Part shown: one piece after another, positions 44,782 to 54,393 of the stretch | How positions within the stretch are numbered: position 1 is the first letter of the stretch | Layout of the letters: every line of letters starts with the position of its first letter | Source of the DNA: a beta proteobacterium AAP51 | GTDB taxonomy: Bacteria; Pseudomonadota; Gammaproteobacteria; Burkholderiales; Burkholderiaceae_C | Assembly (NCBI GenBank): GCA_001295905.1 | Contig: LJHT01000017.1 | Coordinates: 1-64,000 of the forward strand | Reading direction: 5' to 3' | Length of the DNA stretch: 64,000 nucleotides | Translations under genes and position numbers: made by a program | The notes under the pieces: model-generated | The model's database searches: none | Told to the model about the DNA's origin: nothing | Seen by the model: only the letters and a program-made list of their open reading frames with translations

Positions 44782-46461
44782 ATGGACACAGCTGTCGCCA
44801 CCGCCACCCCCACCACGCTCGTACCCGCCACGCCCGGCATGGGCGCCCGCTGGCAGGCCCTGCCCGTGCGCACGCAGCTGGGCGCCATGATCGGCATGGC
44901 CGCGCTGCTGGCCGTGGTGGTGTACATGGCCCTGGGCGCCAAGGACAGCCACTACCGCCCGCTCTACACCAACATCAGCGACAAGGACGGCGGCCAGATC
45001 ATCGGCCGCCTGGCGCAGATGAACGTGCCCTACAAGGTGGCCGAAGGCGGCAGCGTCATCATGGTGCCCGCCGACCAGGTGCATGCGCTGCGCATGAAGC
45101 TGGCCGCTGCCGGGCTGAACGTGGGCGGCAGCCACGCCGCCGGCTACGAGCTGCTGGACAAAGACAGCTTCGGCCAGACGCAGGGCCAGGAGCGCATGAA
45201 GTTCAAGCGCGTCACCGAGGGCGAGCTCACCACCAGCATCCAGAGCCTGGAATCGGTGAAGAGCGCCCGCGTGCACCTGGCGCTGCCGCAGCAGAACGGC
45301 TTCTTCCGCGAACAGCAGAAACCCAGCGCCAGCGTGGTGCTCACGCTGCACCCGGGCCGCACGCTCGACCGCAACCAGGTGGCCGGCATCGTGAGCCTGG
45401 TCTCCACCAGCGTGCCCGAACTGAACGCCAAGGCCGTGAGCGTGGTCGACAGCACTGGCGCACTGCTCTCGGGCCCCGGCGACGAGGAAGCCGCGCAGGG
45501 CCTGGATTCGCAGCAGCTGCAGTACCGCCGCGAGCTGGAAGCCGGCCTGGCCAAGCGCGTGATGGCGCTGCTGGAGCCGGTGGTGGGCAGCGACAACGTG
45601 CGCGTCAGCGTCACCGGCGACATCGACTTCAACCAGGTGATGCAGACCGCCGAGGCCTACCGCCCCAACCAGGGCGAAGGCACGCAGCCGGCCATCCGCG
45701 AGCAGCGCACCGAAGAAAGCACCCAGCCCGGCAGTGCCACGCCCACCGGCGTGCCCGGCGCGCAGACCAACCAGCCGCCCACCCCGCCGGCCGCACCCAT
45801 CAATGGCCCGGCCCAGGCCCTGCAGGGCGCGCAGGCCCCAGGCGCCACGGGCGGCGCTGCACGCCGCGAGGCCGCCACGCGCTTCGAGGTGGACAAGACC
45901 GTCACCGTCACGCGCAACGCCGTGGGCAGCGTGCGGCGCCTGAGCGCCGCGGTGGTGGTGAACAACCGCAGCACCACCGACGCCAAGGGCAAGACCACCA
46001 GCGCCCCGCTGAGCGAGAAGGAGATCGAGCAGATCACCGCGCTGGTGCAGCAGGGCATCGGCTTCAACAGCGAGCGCGGCGACGTGGTGAAGGTCGTCAA
46101 CGCCCCCTTCCGCACCGACACGCCGCCGCCGGTGGAAGAGATTCCGCTGTGGCAGCAGCCCTGGCTGATCGACCTGCTGAAGACCGCCGCCGCGCCGCTG
46201 GCGCTGGCCCTGGTGGCCCTGCTCATCATCACCAAGCTCATCCGTCCGGCCTTCACGGCGATGACCGCGCCCCCGCCGCCGCCCGAGAAGGGCAGCCAGC
46301 TCGACGAGGTGGTGGCCGAAGAAGTGGCGCCACCCCCGCCCCCGCCGCTGCTGCTGCCCACGCAGAGTGACCGGGTCGAGCAGGCGCGCGCGCTGGCCAA
46401 GGCCAACCCGGCGGCGGTGGCCAACATCGTGCGCGGCTGGGTCAACGGCGAGACCGCCTGA
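44782..46461 (+). CDS. fliF: Flagellar MS-ring protein FliF
   Basis: 559 residues with two transmembrane helices (about 34-52 and 462-486) around a large periplasmic part. YscJ/FliF ring-building motifs are visible (YRPLYTNISDKDGGQIIGRL; KRVTEGELTTSIQSLESV; LALPQQNGFFREQQKPSASV). A Pro/Gly-rich spacer lies at about 310-370. The C-terminal NPAAVANIVRGWVNG is the FliG-binding tail. First gene of fliFGHIJK. Confidence 0.96.
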   Translation: MDTAVATATPTTLVPATPGMGARWQALPVRTQLGAMIGMAALLAVVVYMALGAKDSHYRPLYTNISDKDGGQIIGRLAQMNVPYKVAEGGSVIMVPADQVHALRMKLAAAGLNVGGSHAAGYELLDKDSFGQTQGQERMKFKRVTEGELTTSIQSLESVKSARVHLALPQQNGFFREQQKPSASVVLTLHPGRTLDRNQVAGIVSLVSTSVPELNAKAVSVVDSTGALLSGPGDEEAAQGLDSQQLQYRRELEAGLAKRVMALLEPVVGSDNVRVSVTGDIDFNQVMQTAEAYRPNQGEGTQPAIREQRTEESTQPGSATPTGVPGAQTNQPPTPPAAPINGPAQALQGAQAPGATGGAARREAATRFEVDKTVTVTRNAVGSVRRLSAAVVVNNRSTTDAKGKTTSAPLSEKEIEQITALVQQGIGFNSERGDVVKVVNAPFRTDTPPPVEEIPLWQQPWLIDLLKTAAAPLALALVALLIITKLIRPAFTAMTAPPPPPEKGSQLDEVVAEEVAPPPPPPLLLPTQSDRVEQARALAKANPAAVANIVRGWVNGETA

Positions 46462-46463
46462 AC

Positions 46464-47474
46464 ATGGCTGCCGGCGCACTCGACGACGAAGGCCTGGAGA
46501 AGGCCGCCATCCTGCTGATGACGCTGGGCGAGGAAGAGGCCGCCGAGGTCTTCCGCCACCTCGCGCCCAAGGAAGTGCAGCGCCTGGGCGAGACCATCGC
46601 GCGCATGAAGGCCGTCACGCGCGAGCGGGTCGACCAGGTGATGGAGAACTTCACCGAGCTGGCCGCCAACGAGCACATGCTGGTGGCCGACAACAACGAG
46701 TACGTGAAGGCCGTGCTGCGCAAGGCACTGGGCGAAGACAAGGCCAACCTGCTGATCGACCGCATCCTGCAGGGCAGCGACGTCACCGGCATCGAGAGCC
46801 TGAAGTGGATGGACGCCACCTCGGTGGCCGAGCTGCTGCGCAACGAGCACCCGCAGATCGCCGCGGCCATCCTCGTGCACCTGGAATTCGACCAGGCCGC
46901 CGAGATCCTGAAGCTCTTCACCGAGCGCCAGCGCAACGAGGTGATGGTGCGCATCGCCACGCTCGACGGCATACAGCCCACGGCGCTGCGCGACCTGAAC
47001 GAGGTGATGAGCAAGGTGCTGGCCGGCGGCGACCGCAGCCGCAAGAGCACGCTGGGCGGCGTGAAGACGGCGGCCGAGATCCTGAACATGCTGGGCACGG
47101 CGGTGGAGACCAGCGTGCTCGACTTCGTGCGCGAGGCCGACAACGACCTGGCGCAGAAGATCATGGACAACATGTTCACCTTCGACGACGTCGAGAAGAT
47201 CGACGACAAGGGCATCCAGGCCCTGATGAAGGAAGTGCAGACCGACAGCCTCGTCGTCGCGCTGAAGGGCGCCACGCCGGCGCTGCGCGAGAAGATCTTC
47301 CGCAACATGAGCAGCCGCGCTGCCGAGACGCTGCGCGAAGACCTCGAATCGCGAGGGCCGGTGCGCCTGTCGGAGGTGGAGGCCGAGCAGAAGGAAATGC
47401 TGAAGATCGTGCGCCGCCTGGTCGACGAAGGCCAGATCGTGCTGATGGGCGGCGGCGACGAGCAGTTCGTGTAA
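46464..47474 (+). CDS. fliG: Flagellar motor switch protein FliG
   Basis: 336 residues, starting 2 bases after fliF. The three FliG domains are present: N-terminal FliF binding (KAAILLMTLGEEEAAEVFRHL), middle with the EHPQ motif (LRNEHPQIAAAILVHL), and the C-terminal charged helix that meets the stator (SSRAAETLREDLESRGPVRL). It turns the rotor and, with FliM and FliN, sets its direction. Confidence 0.97.
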   Translation: MAAGALDDEGLEKAAILLMTLGEEEAAEVFRHLAPKEVQRLGETIARMKAVTRERVDQVMENFTELAANEHMLVADNNEYVKAVLRKALGEDKANLLIDRILQGSDVTGIESLKWMDATSVAELLRNEHPQIAAAILVHLEFDQAAEILKLFTERQRNEVMVRIATLDGIQPTALRDLNEVMSKVLAGGDRSRKSTLGGVKTAAEILNMLGTAVETSVLDFVREADNDLAQKIMDNMFTFDDVEKIDDKGIQALMKEVQTDSLVVALKGATPALREKIFRNMSSRAAETLREDLESRGPVRLSEVEAEQKEMLKIVRRLVDEGQIVLMGGGDEQFV

Positions 47475-48221
47475 ATGAGCCCTCCTCCGAAATTCAGCGG
47501 TTACCCCAACGTGCCGGCGCCGGAAGGCAGCAAGGCCGGCACGGCCTACCAGCGCTTCATCCCGCGTGAAGAGCTGGGCGATGTGACGAGTTGGCGTCCC
47601 GGCGCCCTGGGCCCGGGCCAGGCCGGCGGGCCCGGCAGCACGAGCGGGCCGGGCGCCCACCCGCCCCCACCGCCCGAGCCCACGGCAGCCGAATGGCAGG
47701 CCCGCATCGCGGCCGCCCGCCAGGCGGGCTACCAGGACGGCTACCGCGACGGCCTGGTGGCGCTGGAGAACTTCAAGCAGAGCTTCGCCCAGCAGGCCAC
47801 GGCCCAGGTGGGCGCGCTGCTGGAAAGCTTCGACGAACAGCTCAGCGCGCTGGACGCCGAGATGTCGCGCGCGCTGGCGCGCACCGCGGTGCAGCTGGCG
47901 CGCCAGGTGCTGCGCACCGAGCTGCGCCAGAACCCCGAAGTGGTGGCCCAGGTGGCCACCGAGGCCGTGGGCGCGGTGATGCTGAGCGCGCGCCACATCA
48001 GCGTGCAGGTGCACCCGCTGGACCTGCCGCTGGTCGCCGAAGGCGCGGCCGAGGCGCTGCAGGCCCGCGACGCGCGCCTGAGCGCCAACGCCGACATCCC
48101 GCGGGGCGGCGTGCGCGTGGAAAGCGATGTCGGCGCCGTGGACGCGCGCATCGCGGTGCGCTGGGCGCAGGCCGCTGCGGCGCTGGGTTCGAACCTGCCG
48201 CTGGACGAGGACACGCCATGA
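47475..48221 (+). CDS. fliH: Flagellar assembly protein FliH
   Basis: 248 residues, directly abutting the fliG stop. The low-complexity Gly/Pro N-terminal part is followed by AWQ-type repeats region ([21 protein letters not shown], with the GxxxG-like helix) and the V-ATPase E-subunit-like C-terminal domain ([17 protein letters not shown], then [11 protein letters not shown]). It binds and regulates the FliI ATPase. It overlaps fliI by ATGA. Confidence 0.9.
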   Translation: MSPPPKFSGYPNVPAPEGSKAGTAYQRFIPREELGDVTSWRPGALGPGQAGGPGSTSGPGAHPPPPPEPTAAEWQARIAAARQAGYQDGYRDGLVALENFKQSFAQQATAQVGALLESFDEQLSALDAEMSRALARTAVQLARQVLRTELRQNPEVVAQVATEAVGAVMLSARHISVQVHPLDLPLVAEGAAEALQARDARLSANADIPRGGVRVESDVGAVDARIAVRWAQAAAALGSNLPLDEDTP

Positions 48222-49750
48222 AATCCAGCCTGCACGAGCACGAGGAACTGGCCGCGGCCCAGGCGGCCCAGGCCGCCCAAGCCGCTTCGGCGGCTTCAAC
48301 CGGCCACGCGCCCTTCGCCCTGCCCCCGCAGGCCAGCGCCACGCTGCAGGCGCGCGGCCAGCGCTGGCAGCGCTACCTGGCCGACCTGCAGGACTACGCC
48401 GCCGTGGTGCAGCCGCTGGAAACCGTGGGCACGCTGCTGCGCGTGACCGGCCTGGTGCTGGAAGCCGCCGGCGTGCGCGTGCCCGTGGGCAGCGTGTGCG
48501 AGGTGCACTGCCCCGGCCAGCCGCCCGTGCTGGCCGAAGTGGTGGGCTTCAGCGGCGACCGCGCCTACCTCATGCCCATGGGCGAGCTGCACGGCCTGGC
48601 CAGCGGCGCGCGCGTGGTGCCGCGCCCGGCCCCGGTGAGCCCGCCGCGCTTCGGCGCCGAGAACCACCCCTGGCGGCGCAGCGAAGACCGCGGCCTGCAC
48701 CTGCCCATGGGCGTCGGGCTGCTGGGCCGCGTGGTCGATTCGCACGGCCACCCCATCGACCGCCTGGGCCCGCTGCAGGACGTGCACACCGAGCCGCTCG
48801 TGCGCCGCCCCATCAACGCGATGGACCGCGACCCCGTGCGCAAGCCGCTGGACACCGGCGTGCGTGCCATCAACGCGCTGCTCACCGTGGGCCGCGGCCA
48901 GCGCATCGGCCTCTTCGCCGGCACCGGCGTGGGCAAGAGCGTGCTGCTGGGCATGATGGCGCGCTATACGGCGGCCGATGTCATCGTGGTGGGTCTCATC
49001 GGCGAACGTGGCCGCGAGGTGAAGGAATTCATCGAGGACATCCTGGAAGCCGAAGGCCGCGCCCGCAGCGTGGTGGTGGCCGCGCCGGCCGATGCCCCGC
49101 CGCTGCTGCGCCTGCAGGGCGCGGGCTACGCCACCGCCATTGCCGAGCACTTCCGCGACCAAGGCCTGCACGTGCTGCTGCTGATGGACAGCCTGACGCG
49201 CTACGCCATGGCGCAGCGCGAAATTGCACTGGCCATCGGGGAACCCCCCGCGACGAAAGGCTACCCCCCGAGCTGCTTCGCCAAGCTGCCGCAGCTGGTG
49301 GAACGCAGCGGCAACGGCCTGGCCGGCCAGGGCAGCATCACCGCCTTCTACACCGTGCTGAGCGAGGGCGACGACCAGCAAGACCCCATCGCCGATGCCG
49401 CCCGCGGCATCCTGGACGGCCACATCGTGCTCAGCCGCGAGCTCGCCGAAGGCGGCCACTTCCCCGCCATCGACGTGGAAAAGAGCATCTCGCGCGTGAT
49501 GACCGCCGTGGCCGGCAAAGAGCACCTGCTGGCCGCGCGCCGCATGCGCCAGCTGATGGCCAAGGTGAACAAGGCCCGCGACCTCATCCAGTTGGGCGCC
49601 TACCAGCCCGGCCACGACGCCGAGCTCGACACCGCCGTGAAACTGCAGCCGCAGATGACGGCGCTGCTGCAGCAGGACATGCACGAACGCGCTGCGCTGG
49701 ACATGAGCCGCGCGCAGCTCTGCCGGCTGATGACGGCCGCCCAGGGCTGA
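48218..49750 (+). CDS. fliI: Flagellar export ATPase FliI
   Basis: 510 residues from ATG at 48218, overlapping the fliH stop. Walker [15 protein letters not shown] is near residue 235, Walker [19 protein letters not shown] follows, and the type III ATPase block [18 protein letters not shown] is complete. The N-terminus carries an extra Ala/Gln-rich extension ([16 protein letters not shown]), so it is about 50 residues longer than typical FliI (about 455). It powers unfolding of export substrates at the base of the flagellum. Confidence 0.95.
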   Translation: MKSSLHEHEELAAAQAAQAAQAASAASTGHAPFALPPQASATLQARGQRWQRYLADLQDYAAVVQPLETVGTLLRVTGLVLEAAGVRVPVGSVCEVHCPGQPPVLAEVVGFSGDRAYLMPMGELHGLASGARVVPRPAPVSPPRFGAENHPWRRSEDRGLHLPMGVGLLGRVVDSHGHPIDRLGPLQDVHTEPLVRRPINAMDRDPVRKPLDTGVRAINALLTVGRGQRIGLFAGTGVGKSVLLGMMARYTAADVIVVGLIGERGREVKEFIEDILEAEGRARSVVVAAPADAPPLLRLQGAGYATAIAEHFRDQGLHVLLLMDSLTRYAMAQREIALAIGEPPATKGYPPSCFAKLPQLVERSGNGLAGQGSITAFYTVLSEGDDQQDPIADAARGILDGHIVLSRELAEGGHFPAIDVEKSISRVMTAVAGKEHLLAARRMRQLMAKVNKARDLIQLGAYQPGHDAELDTAVKLQPQMTALLQQDMHERAALDMSRAQLCRLMTAAQG

Positions 49751-49824
49751 ACGCCTGGACGACCGACCCTGTCGCTGCCTGAACACCCCTGAGCGCCCCC
49801 ACCGCCCTGCCCGGAGAACCGCCC

Positions 49825-50307
49825 ATGACTGCCGCCCTGCACACCTTGCTGAGCCACGCCGAACGCCAGCGCGACGAGGCCCTGAGCGCACTGCTGCAGG
49901 CCGAAGAGCAGCTGCGCCGCCTGCAGCAGCAGGAAGAACAGCTGCTGGCCTACCGTGACGACTACCGCCTGCGCCACCCGGCCACCGGCGGGCGCAGCAG
50001 CAGCATCGAGCTGCTGCGCTACCACGAAGGTTTCATGCAGCGGCTGGACCAGGCCCTGCAGCAGCAAGGCGGCCAGGTGCAGCAAGGCGAAGCGCACTGC
50101 CAGCACCTGCGCACGGCGCTGCTGGCCGAGGAGACGCGCGTGGCCTCGGTGCGCAAGCTGCTCGAGCGGCGCGGCGTGCAGGCCCTGCGCGCAGCCGCCC
50201 GGCAAGAGCAGCGCCACAGCGACGAAACCGCGCTGCAGCAGCACCGCCGCCGCAGTGAAGACGCCAGCAGCTGGCGGCTGGGCGCCGAGCCGGCGCCCAC
50301 GCACTAG
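49825..50307 (+). CDS. fliJ: Flagellar export protein FliJ
   Basis: 160 residues, almost entirely a charged antiparallel coiled coil (SHAERQRDEALSALLQAEEQ; EQLLAYRDDYRLRHP; RLDQALQQQGGQV). FliJ is the stalk of the FliI hexamer and escorts chaperones. Position between fliI and fliK supports the call. A Shine-Dalgarno-like GGAG lies just upstream of ATG 49825. Confidence 0.85.
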   Translation: MTAALHTLLSHAERQRDEALSALLQAEEQLRRLQQQEEQLLAYRDDYRLRHPATGGRSSSIELLRYHEGFMQRLDQALQQQGGQVQQGEAHCQHLRTALLAEETRVASVRKLLERRGVQALRAAARQEQRHSDETALQQHRRRSEDASSWRLGAEPAPTH

Positions 50308-50375
50308 GCCAAGCCGGCCGTCGCAGGCCCCTCGGCCCCTGGCCCCCGCAACCCTCTTCACCACCCCCTGCCGCC

Positions 50376-51677
50376 ATGCCTGCCAACGCCCTGCCCCCGG
50401 TTTCGAGCCCCACGCCCACCGCCCTGGTGGCCCCGCCGCCGCCCACGGCAGGCGGCAGCGATGCCGGCAGCTTCTCGCGCCTGCTCGAAGCCGCTGATGC
50501 GCGCCGGATGTTGAACCCGACCGAAAAGAGCCCGATCGAGCCCGACACCCGCGCGCCCACCACCGCGGCCCGGCCGCCGGGCACGGGGCAGAAGACGCCG
50601 CCGCGTGAACCGGCCCGGGCCGAGCGTGGCGACCGCAGCGAACGTGCGAACGGCGCGAACGGCACGAACGGCGCGGAAGGCAGCCGCCCCGCCCAGGAAA
50701 CCGCCGCCAGCGACGGAGCGGGCGCCGAAGAGGCGGCCGACAAGGCCACCGAGAAAGCCGGCCGCGAGACCCCGGCCGATGCCGCCAGCCTGCTGGCAGG
50801 CCTGGGCCTGCTGGGCCAGCCCCGCGCACCGGCCGATGGCAGCGGCGTGCGCAGCCGCGTGCACCCCGGCCTGGCCGGCCGTGCGGGCAGCGATGCCGCG
50901 GGCGCTGCCGAGGGCCTGCTGGGCGGCAAGGGCGCGGCAGGCCTGGCCGGTGCAGCAGGCAGCGCGCTGGCCGCCGACGATGCCGCCGGTGCCGCGCATA
51001 CCAAGAACGCAGCGAATGCCGCAGGAGGCTTTGCAGGTCTGCTGGCCGCCGTCCAGGGCGGCGAGGCACGCGCCGAGGCCAGCGCGCTGGCCAACCCCGC
51101 CACCGCCCTGCCCGCCCCCGCGGCGGCCGAAGCCCGCAGCACCGACCTCGGCGCGCTGGGCAGCCTGCTGCAGCCCGGCGCCACCGCAGGCGCACTGCCC
51201 GGCCAGAGCGCCGCGCTGCCGGCCGAAGCCCGGCTGCCGGCCAGCCCCGGCACCCCGGCCTTTGCCGATGAACTGGGGGCCCAGCTCAGCACCTTCGTGA
51301 AGGAAGGCGTGCAGCACGCCCGGCTGGAACTGAACCCCAAGGAGATGGGGCCGGTGACGGTGCAGATCCAGCTCAACGGCGGCAGCGCCCACCTCAGCTT
51401 CGCGGCCGAACATGCGCAGACACGCCAGGCGCTGGAACAGGCCCTGCCCACGCTGGCCGGCAACCTGCGTGAAGCCGGCCTCACGCTCAGCGGCGGTGGC
51501 GTCTTCGAACAAGCCCCGCAACCGCAGCCCCAGGCCCAGCGCGACGCCGAAGGCGGCAGCGGCCGGGGCCAGGGCCGGGGCGGCCAGGGCGGCAGCGAGG
51601 GCCCCGATGCCGGCGCCCTGGCCGCCCCCGGCCAGCCTGCCCCCCGCCGCCGCGGCGTGGTGGACCTGGTGGCCTGA
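50376..51677 (+). CDS. fliK: Flagellar hook-length control protein FliK
   Basis: 433 residues. The long N-terminal ruler region is low-complexity (Ala/Gly/Glu-rich, about 1-300), and the conserved C-terminal domain (about 310-390) has HARLELNPKEMGPVTVQIQL and LPTLAGNLREAGLTLSGG, the Flg_hook signature. It measures the hook and switches export specificity. The C-terminus is Gly/Arg-rich. Ends the fliFGHIJK operon. Confidence 0.9.
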   Translation: MPANALPPVSSPTPTALVAPPPPTAGGSDAGSFSRLLEAADARRMLNPTEKSPIEPDTRAPTTAARPPGTGQKTPPREPARAERGDRSERANGANGTNGAEGSRPAQETAASDGAGAEEAADKATEKAGRETPADAASLLAGLGLLGQPRAPADGSGVRSRVHPGLAGRAGSDAAGAAEGLLGGKGAAGLAGAAGSALAADDAAGAAHTKNAANAAGGFAGLLAAVQGGEARAEASALANPATALPAPAAAEARSTDLGALGSLLQPGATAGALPGQSAALPAEARLPASPGTPAFADELGAQLSTFVKEGVQHARLELNPKEMGPVTVQIQLNGGSAHLSFAAEHAQTRQALEQALPTLAGNLREAGLTLSGGGVFEQAPQPQPQAQRDAEGGSGRGQGRGGQGGSEGPDAGALAAPGQPAPRRRGVVDLVA

Positions 51678-51730
51678 AGCGCACAGCGCCCAGCCCCGGG
51701 GAAACCTGGCACAGGGGTTTAGGGCTGCTT

Positions 51731-51768
51731 AAGCGCCGCTTATCGGCGCTTCGCCCCGAGGGGGGGCT
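51731..51768 (+). terminator. Hairpin between fliK and fliL
   Basis: AAGCGCCG (51731-51738) pairs with CGGCGCTT (51744-51751) over a 5-base loop, followed by CGCCCCGAGGGGGGGCTC, a second small palindrome related to the repeat found after lapA. There is no long T-run, so it may attenuate or process rather than fully terminate. Confidence 0.45.
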
Positions 51769-51842
51769 CTCAATAATTCCCGCAACAGGTCGAAGGGCGC
51801 CGCAGCCGCGGGCCCGGGCCACCCGGATGCAGGAGAGAGCCC

Positions 51843-52442
51843 TTGGCCACCAACACCGCCACCGCCACCGACGCCGCGCCCCCCAAGGGCAAGAAGAAGC
51901 TCTTCATCATCATCGGCGCGGCCGTGCTCGTGCTGGTGCTGGCCCTGGTGGCTGTGCTCATGCTCACCAAGAAGCCGCCGGAAGACGCCGAAGAGGGCGG
52001 CGCGGCGGCCAAGCCCAAGGCCGCCGCCGCGGCCAAGCGCGACCCCAAGGCGCCGCCGGTCTTCGTGCCGCTGGAGCCCTTCACCGTGAACCTGGCCGAC
52101 CGCGACGCCGAGCGCTACGCCCAGGTGGGTATCACGCTGGAAGTGACCGACGCCGCGGTGGGTGAGCAGATGAAGGTGTACATGCCCGCCATCCGCAACA
52201 ACATCCTGATGGCCATCTCCGACAAGACCGCGGCCGAACTGCAGACGCGCGAAGGCAAGGACAAGCTGGCCGGCAAGGTGCAGCGCGAGACCTCGCGCGC
52301 CCTGGGCTATGAGGTCGAAGAGCCCGAGGAAGAAACCGGCGACGCCGAGGAAGAAGCACCCGCCAAGCGCAAGAAGAAGCGGCGCGTGGAGCCCGTGCTG
52401 CCGGTCACCGCCGTGCTCTTCTCGAACTTCATCATTCAATGA
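51843..52442 (+). CDS. fliL: Flagellar basal-body protein FliL
   Basis: 199 residues from a TTG start at 51843, supported by AGGAGAG just upstream. One membrane helix (KLFIIIGAAVLVLVLALVAVLML, about 21-43), an Ala/Lys/Pro linker, and the periplasmic FliL domain (FVPLEPFTVNLADRDAERYAQ; LMAISDKTAAELQTREGKDK). An insert of Glu/Lys residues lies near the end (EEPEEETGDAEEEAPAKRKKK). FliL supports stators. First gene of fliLMNOPQR. Confidence 0.88.
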   Translation: MATNTATATDAAPPKGKKKLFIIIGAAVLVLVLALVAVLMLTKKPPEDAEEGGAAAKPKAAAAAKRDPKAPPVFVPLEPFTVNLADRDAERYAQVGITLEVTDAAVGEQMKVYMPAIRNNILMAISDKTAAELQTREGKDKLAGKVQRETSRALGYEVEEPEEETGDAEEEAPAKRKKKRRVEPVLPVTAVLFSNFIIQ

Positions 52443-52448
52443 ACGTGG

Positions 52449-52490
52449 GCCCCCAAGCTCGCTTGCGCTCGCTACCCCCCGAGGGGGCCG
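52449..52490. repeat. Diverged copy of the GC-rich intergenic repeat
   Basis: GCCCCCAAGCTCGC, a TTGC insertion, then GCTCGCTACCCCCCGAGGG and GGCC: the same core as the 75-bp units at 10611-10760. It sits in the fliL-fliM gap and is followed by another palindromic stretch (CCGGCAAAGCCGG). Confidence 0.7.
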
Positions 52491-52562
52491 TCCGCCAACG
52501 GCCCGGCAAAGCCGGTTCCGTGGCGGGAAGCTTGATCGCTCCCATCCTTTGCGTGCGTTGAC

Positions 52563-53558
52563 ATGAATCAGCAGATTCTTTCGCAGGACGAGGTCGATGC
52601 CCTGCTGCAGGGCATCACCGGCGAGAGCCAGAAGCTTGAACAGGAAGACGCGCCCACCACGGGCGTGCGCGACTACGACCTCGCCAGCCAGGAACGCATC
52701 GTCCGCGGCCGCATGCCGACGATGGAGGTCATCAACGAACGCTTTGCGCGCAACATCCGCATCGGCCTCTTCAACTTCATCCGCAAGAGCCCGGAAGTGG
52801 CCATCGGCGGCATCAAGGTGCAGAAGTTCAGCGCCTTCCTGCGCGAGATCGTGGTGCCCACCAACTTCAACATCGTCAACGTGAAGCCGCTGCGCGGCAG
52901 CGGGCTCATCGTCTGCGACCCGAGCCTGGTGTTCGCCGTCATCGACGCGCTGTACGGTGGCGTGGGCAAGTACCACACGCGCATCGAGGGCCGCGACTTC
53001 AGCCCCACCGAGCTGCGCGTCATCCTGCGCCTGGTGGAGGTGATCACCGCCGAATACAAGAAGGCCTGGACCGGCATCTACCCGCTGGAGCTGGAGTACC
53101 AGCGCAGCGAGATGCAGCCGCAGTTCGCCAACATCGCCACGCCCAGCGAGATCGTGGTGGCCACGAACTTCACGCTGGAGATCGGCGAGACCACCGGCTC
53201 GGTGCACTTCTGCGTGCCCTACAGCACGCTGGAGCCCATCCGCGACACGCTGTACAGCACGATCCAGGGCGACAGCGCCGAACCCGACCGCCGCTGGGTG
53301 AACCTGCTGACACACCAGATCCAGTCCGCCGAGGTGGAACTCATTGCCGAGCTGGCCCAGGCGCCGGCCACGGTGGAGCAGCTGCTGAGCTTCAAGCCCG
53401 GTGACTTCATCGAGCTCGACCTCGACCCGCTGATCAAGGCCAAGGTTTCCGGCGTGCCCGTCTTCGACGCGCACTACGGCACCGTGAACAACCGGTACGC
53501 CATCAAGATCGACAAGCTCTTGACCGGCACGAACATGACGTGGATAGGGGAGCAGTGA
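52563..53558 (+). CDS. fliM: Flagellar motor switch protein FliM
   Basis: 331 residues. The CheY-P-binding N-terminal peptide LSQDEVDALLQGITGE is present, then the CheC-like middle domain with FNIVNVKPLRGSGLIVCDP and GRDFSPTELRVI, and the C-terminal SpoA domain (DFIELDLDPLIKAKVSGVP). The stop overlaps the fliN start by one base (TGATG). Confidence 0.97.
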   Translation: MNQQILSQDEVDALLQGITGESQKLEQEDAPTTGVRDYDLASQERIVRGRMPTMEVINERFARNIRIGLFNFIRKSPEVAIGGIKVQKFSAFLREIVVPTNFNIVNVKPLRGSGLIVCDPSLVFAVIDALYGGVGKYHTRIEGRDFSPTELRVILRLVEVITAEYKKAWTGIYPLELEYQRSEMQPQFANIATPSEIVVATNFTLEIGETTGSVHFCVPYSTLEPIRDTLYSTIQGDSAEPDRRWVNLLTHQIQSAEVELIAELAQAPATVEQLLSFKPGDFIELDLDPLIKAKVSGVPVFDAHYGTVNNRYAIKIDKLLTGTNMTWIGEQ

Positions 53559-54007
53559 TGTCCGAAGCCGAACAGCCCATGTCCGAAGAGGACAAGATGG
53601 CCGCCGAATGGGCGGCCGCGCTGGCCGAGAGCAAGCCCGCGGGCAACGACGTGGCCAGCGAAGTGGCCGCGCCCAGCGAGACCGTGGCTCCGGCGCAGTT
53701 CGCCAATTTCCAGGCCGCCCAGGCCATGACCACCGGCACGGGCAACGACATCAACATGATCCTGGACATCCCCGTCCAGCTGACGGTGGAACTGGGGCGC
53801 ACGCGCATCCCCATCAAGCACATCCTGCAATTGGCGCAGGGCTCGGTGGTGGAGCTGGAAACGCTGGCCGGCGAGCCCATGGACGTGCTGGTGAACGGCT
53901 ACCTCATCGCCCAGGGCGAAGTGGTGGTGGTGAACGACAAGTTCGGCATCCGCCTGACCGACATCGTCACGCCCAGCGAGCGCATGCGTCGCTTGTCACG
54001 TAGCTGA
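53558..54007 (+). CDS. fliN: Flagellar motor switch protein FliN
   Basis: 149 residues from ATG at 53558, with AGGGGAG upstream. The C-terminal SpoA domain (DIPVQLTVELGRTRIPIKHI; GYLIAQGEVVVVNDKFGIRL) is complete; the N-terminal 65 residues are an acidic/Ala-rich extension. FliN forms the C-ring base and helps dock FliH. Confidence 0.95.
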   Translation: MSEAEQPMSEEDKMAAEWAAALAESKPAGNDVASEVAAPSETVAPAQFANFQAAQAMTTGTGNDINMILDIPVQLTVELGRTRIPIKHILQLAQGSVVELETLAGEPMDVLVNGYLIAQGEVVVVNDKFGIRLTDIVTPSERMRRLSRS

Positions 54008-54021
54008 TCACAGGGCCAGAG

Positions 54022-54393
54022 ATGCCGCTGAACATCACCTCGCTGCTGTGGTTCCTGGCGGTCATCGCCATGATTCCGCTGACGCTGTGGCTGCTGAAGC
54101 GCACGCCGCTGGGCGGCGGTGGCGGCCGCGCCGGCGCGCCGCGCACGGTGGCGGTGCTGCCGCTGTCGGCGCAGCAGAAGATCGTCACCGTGGAAGTGGG
54201 CCAGGGCGAAGAACGCCTGTGGCTGGTGCTGGGTGTCAGCGCCCAGGGCGTGCGCACGCTGCACACCATGGCCGCGCAGGGCGAGGCCGCCGACGCCGGG
54301 CCCACGCAGCCCATGCCGCCATCCGCCACCTTCGCGCAGTTGCTGACGCGCCTGCGTGGCAGCAATGACGGGAGCGATCGCCGTGCGCCTTGA
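54022..54393 (+). CDS. fliO: Flagellar biosynthesis protein FliO
   Basis: 123 residues: one N-terminal membrane helix (LLWFLAVIAMIPLTLWLL), a Gly-rich turn, and a small cytoplasmic beta domain (VAVLPLSAQQKIVTVEVG...LWLVLGVSAQGV). FliO stabilises FliP assembly. The 3' end overlaps fliP by about 30 bases. Confidence 0.88.
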   Translation: MPLNITSLLWFLAVIAMIPLTLWLLKRTPLGGGGGRAGAPRTVAVLPLSAQQKIVTVEVGQGEERLWLVLGVSAQGVRTLHTMAAQGEAADAGPTQPMPPSATFAQLLTRLRGSNDGSDRRAP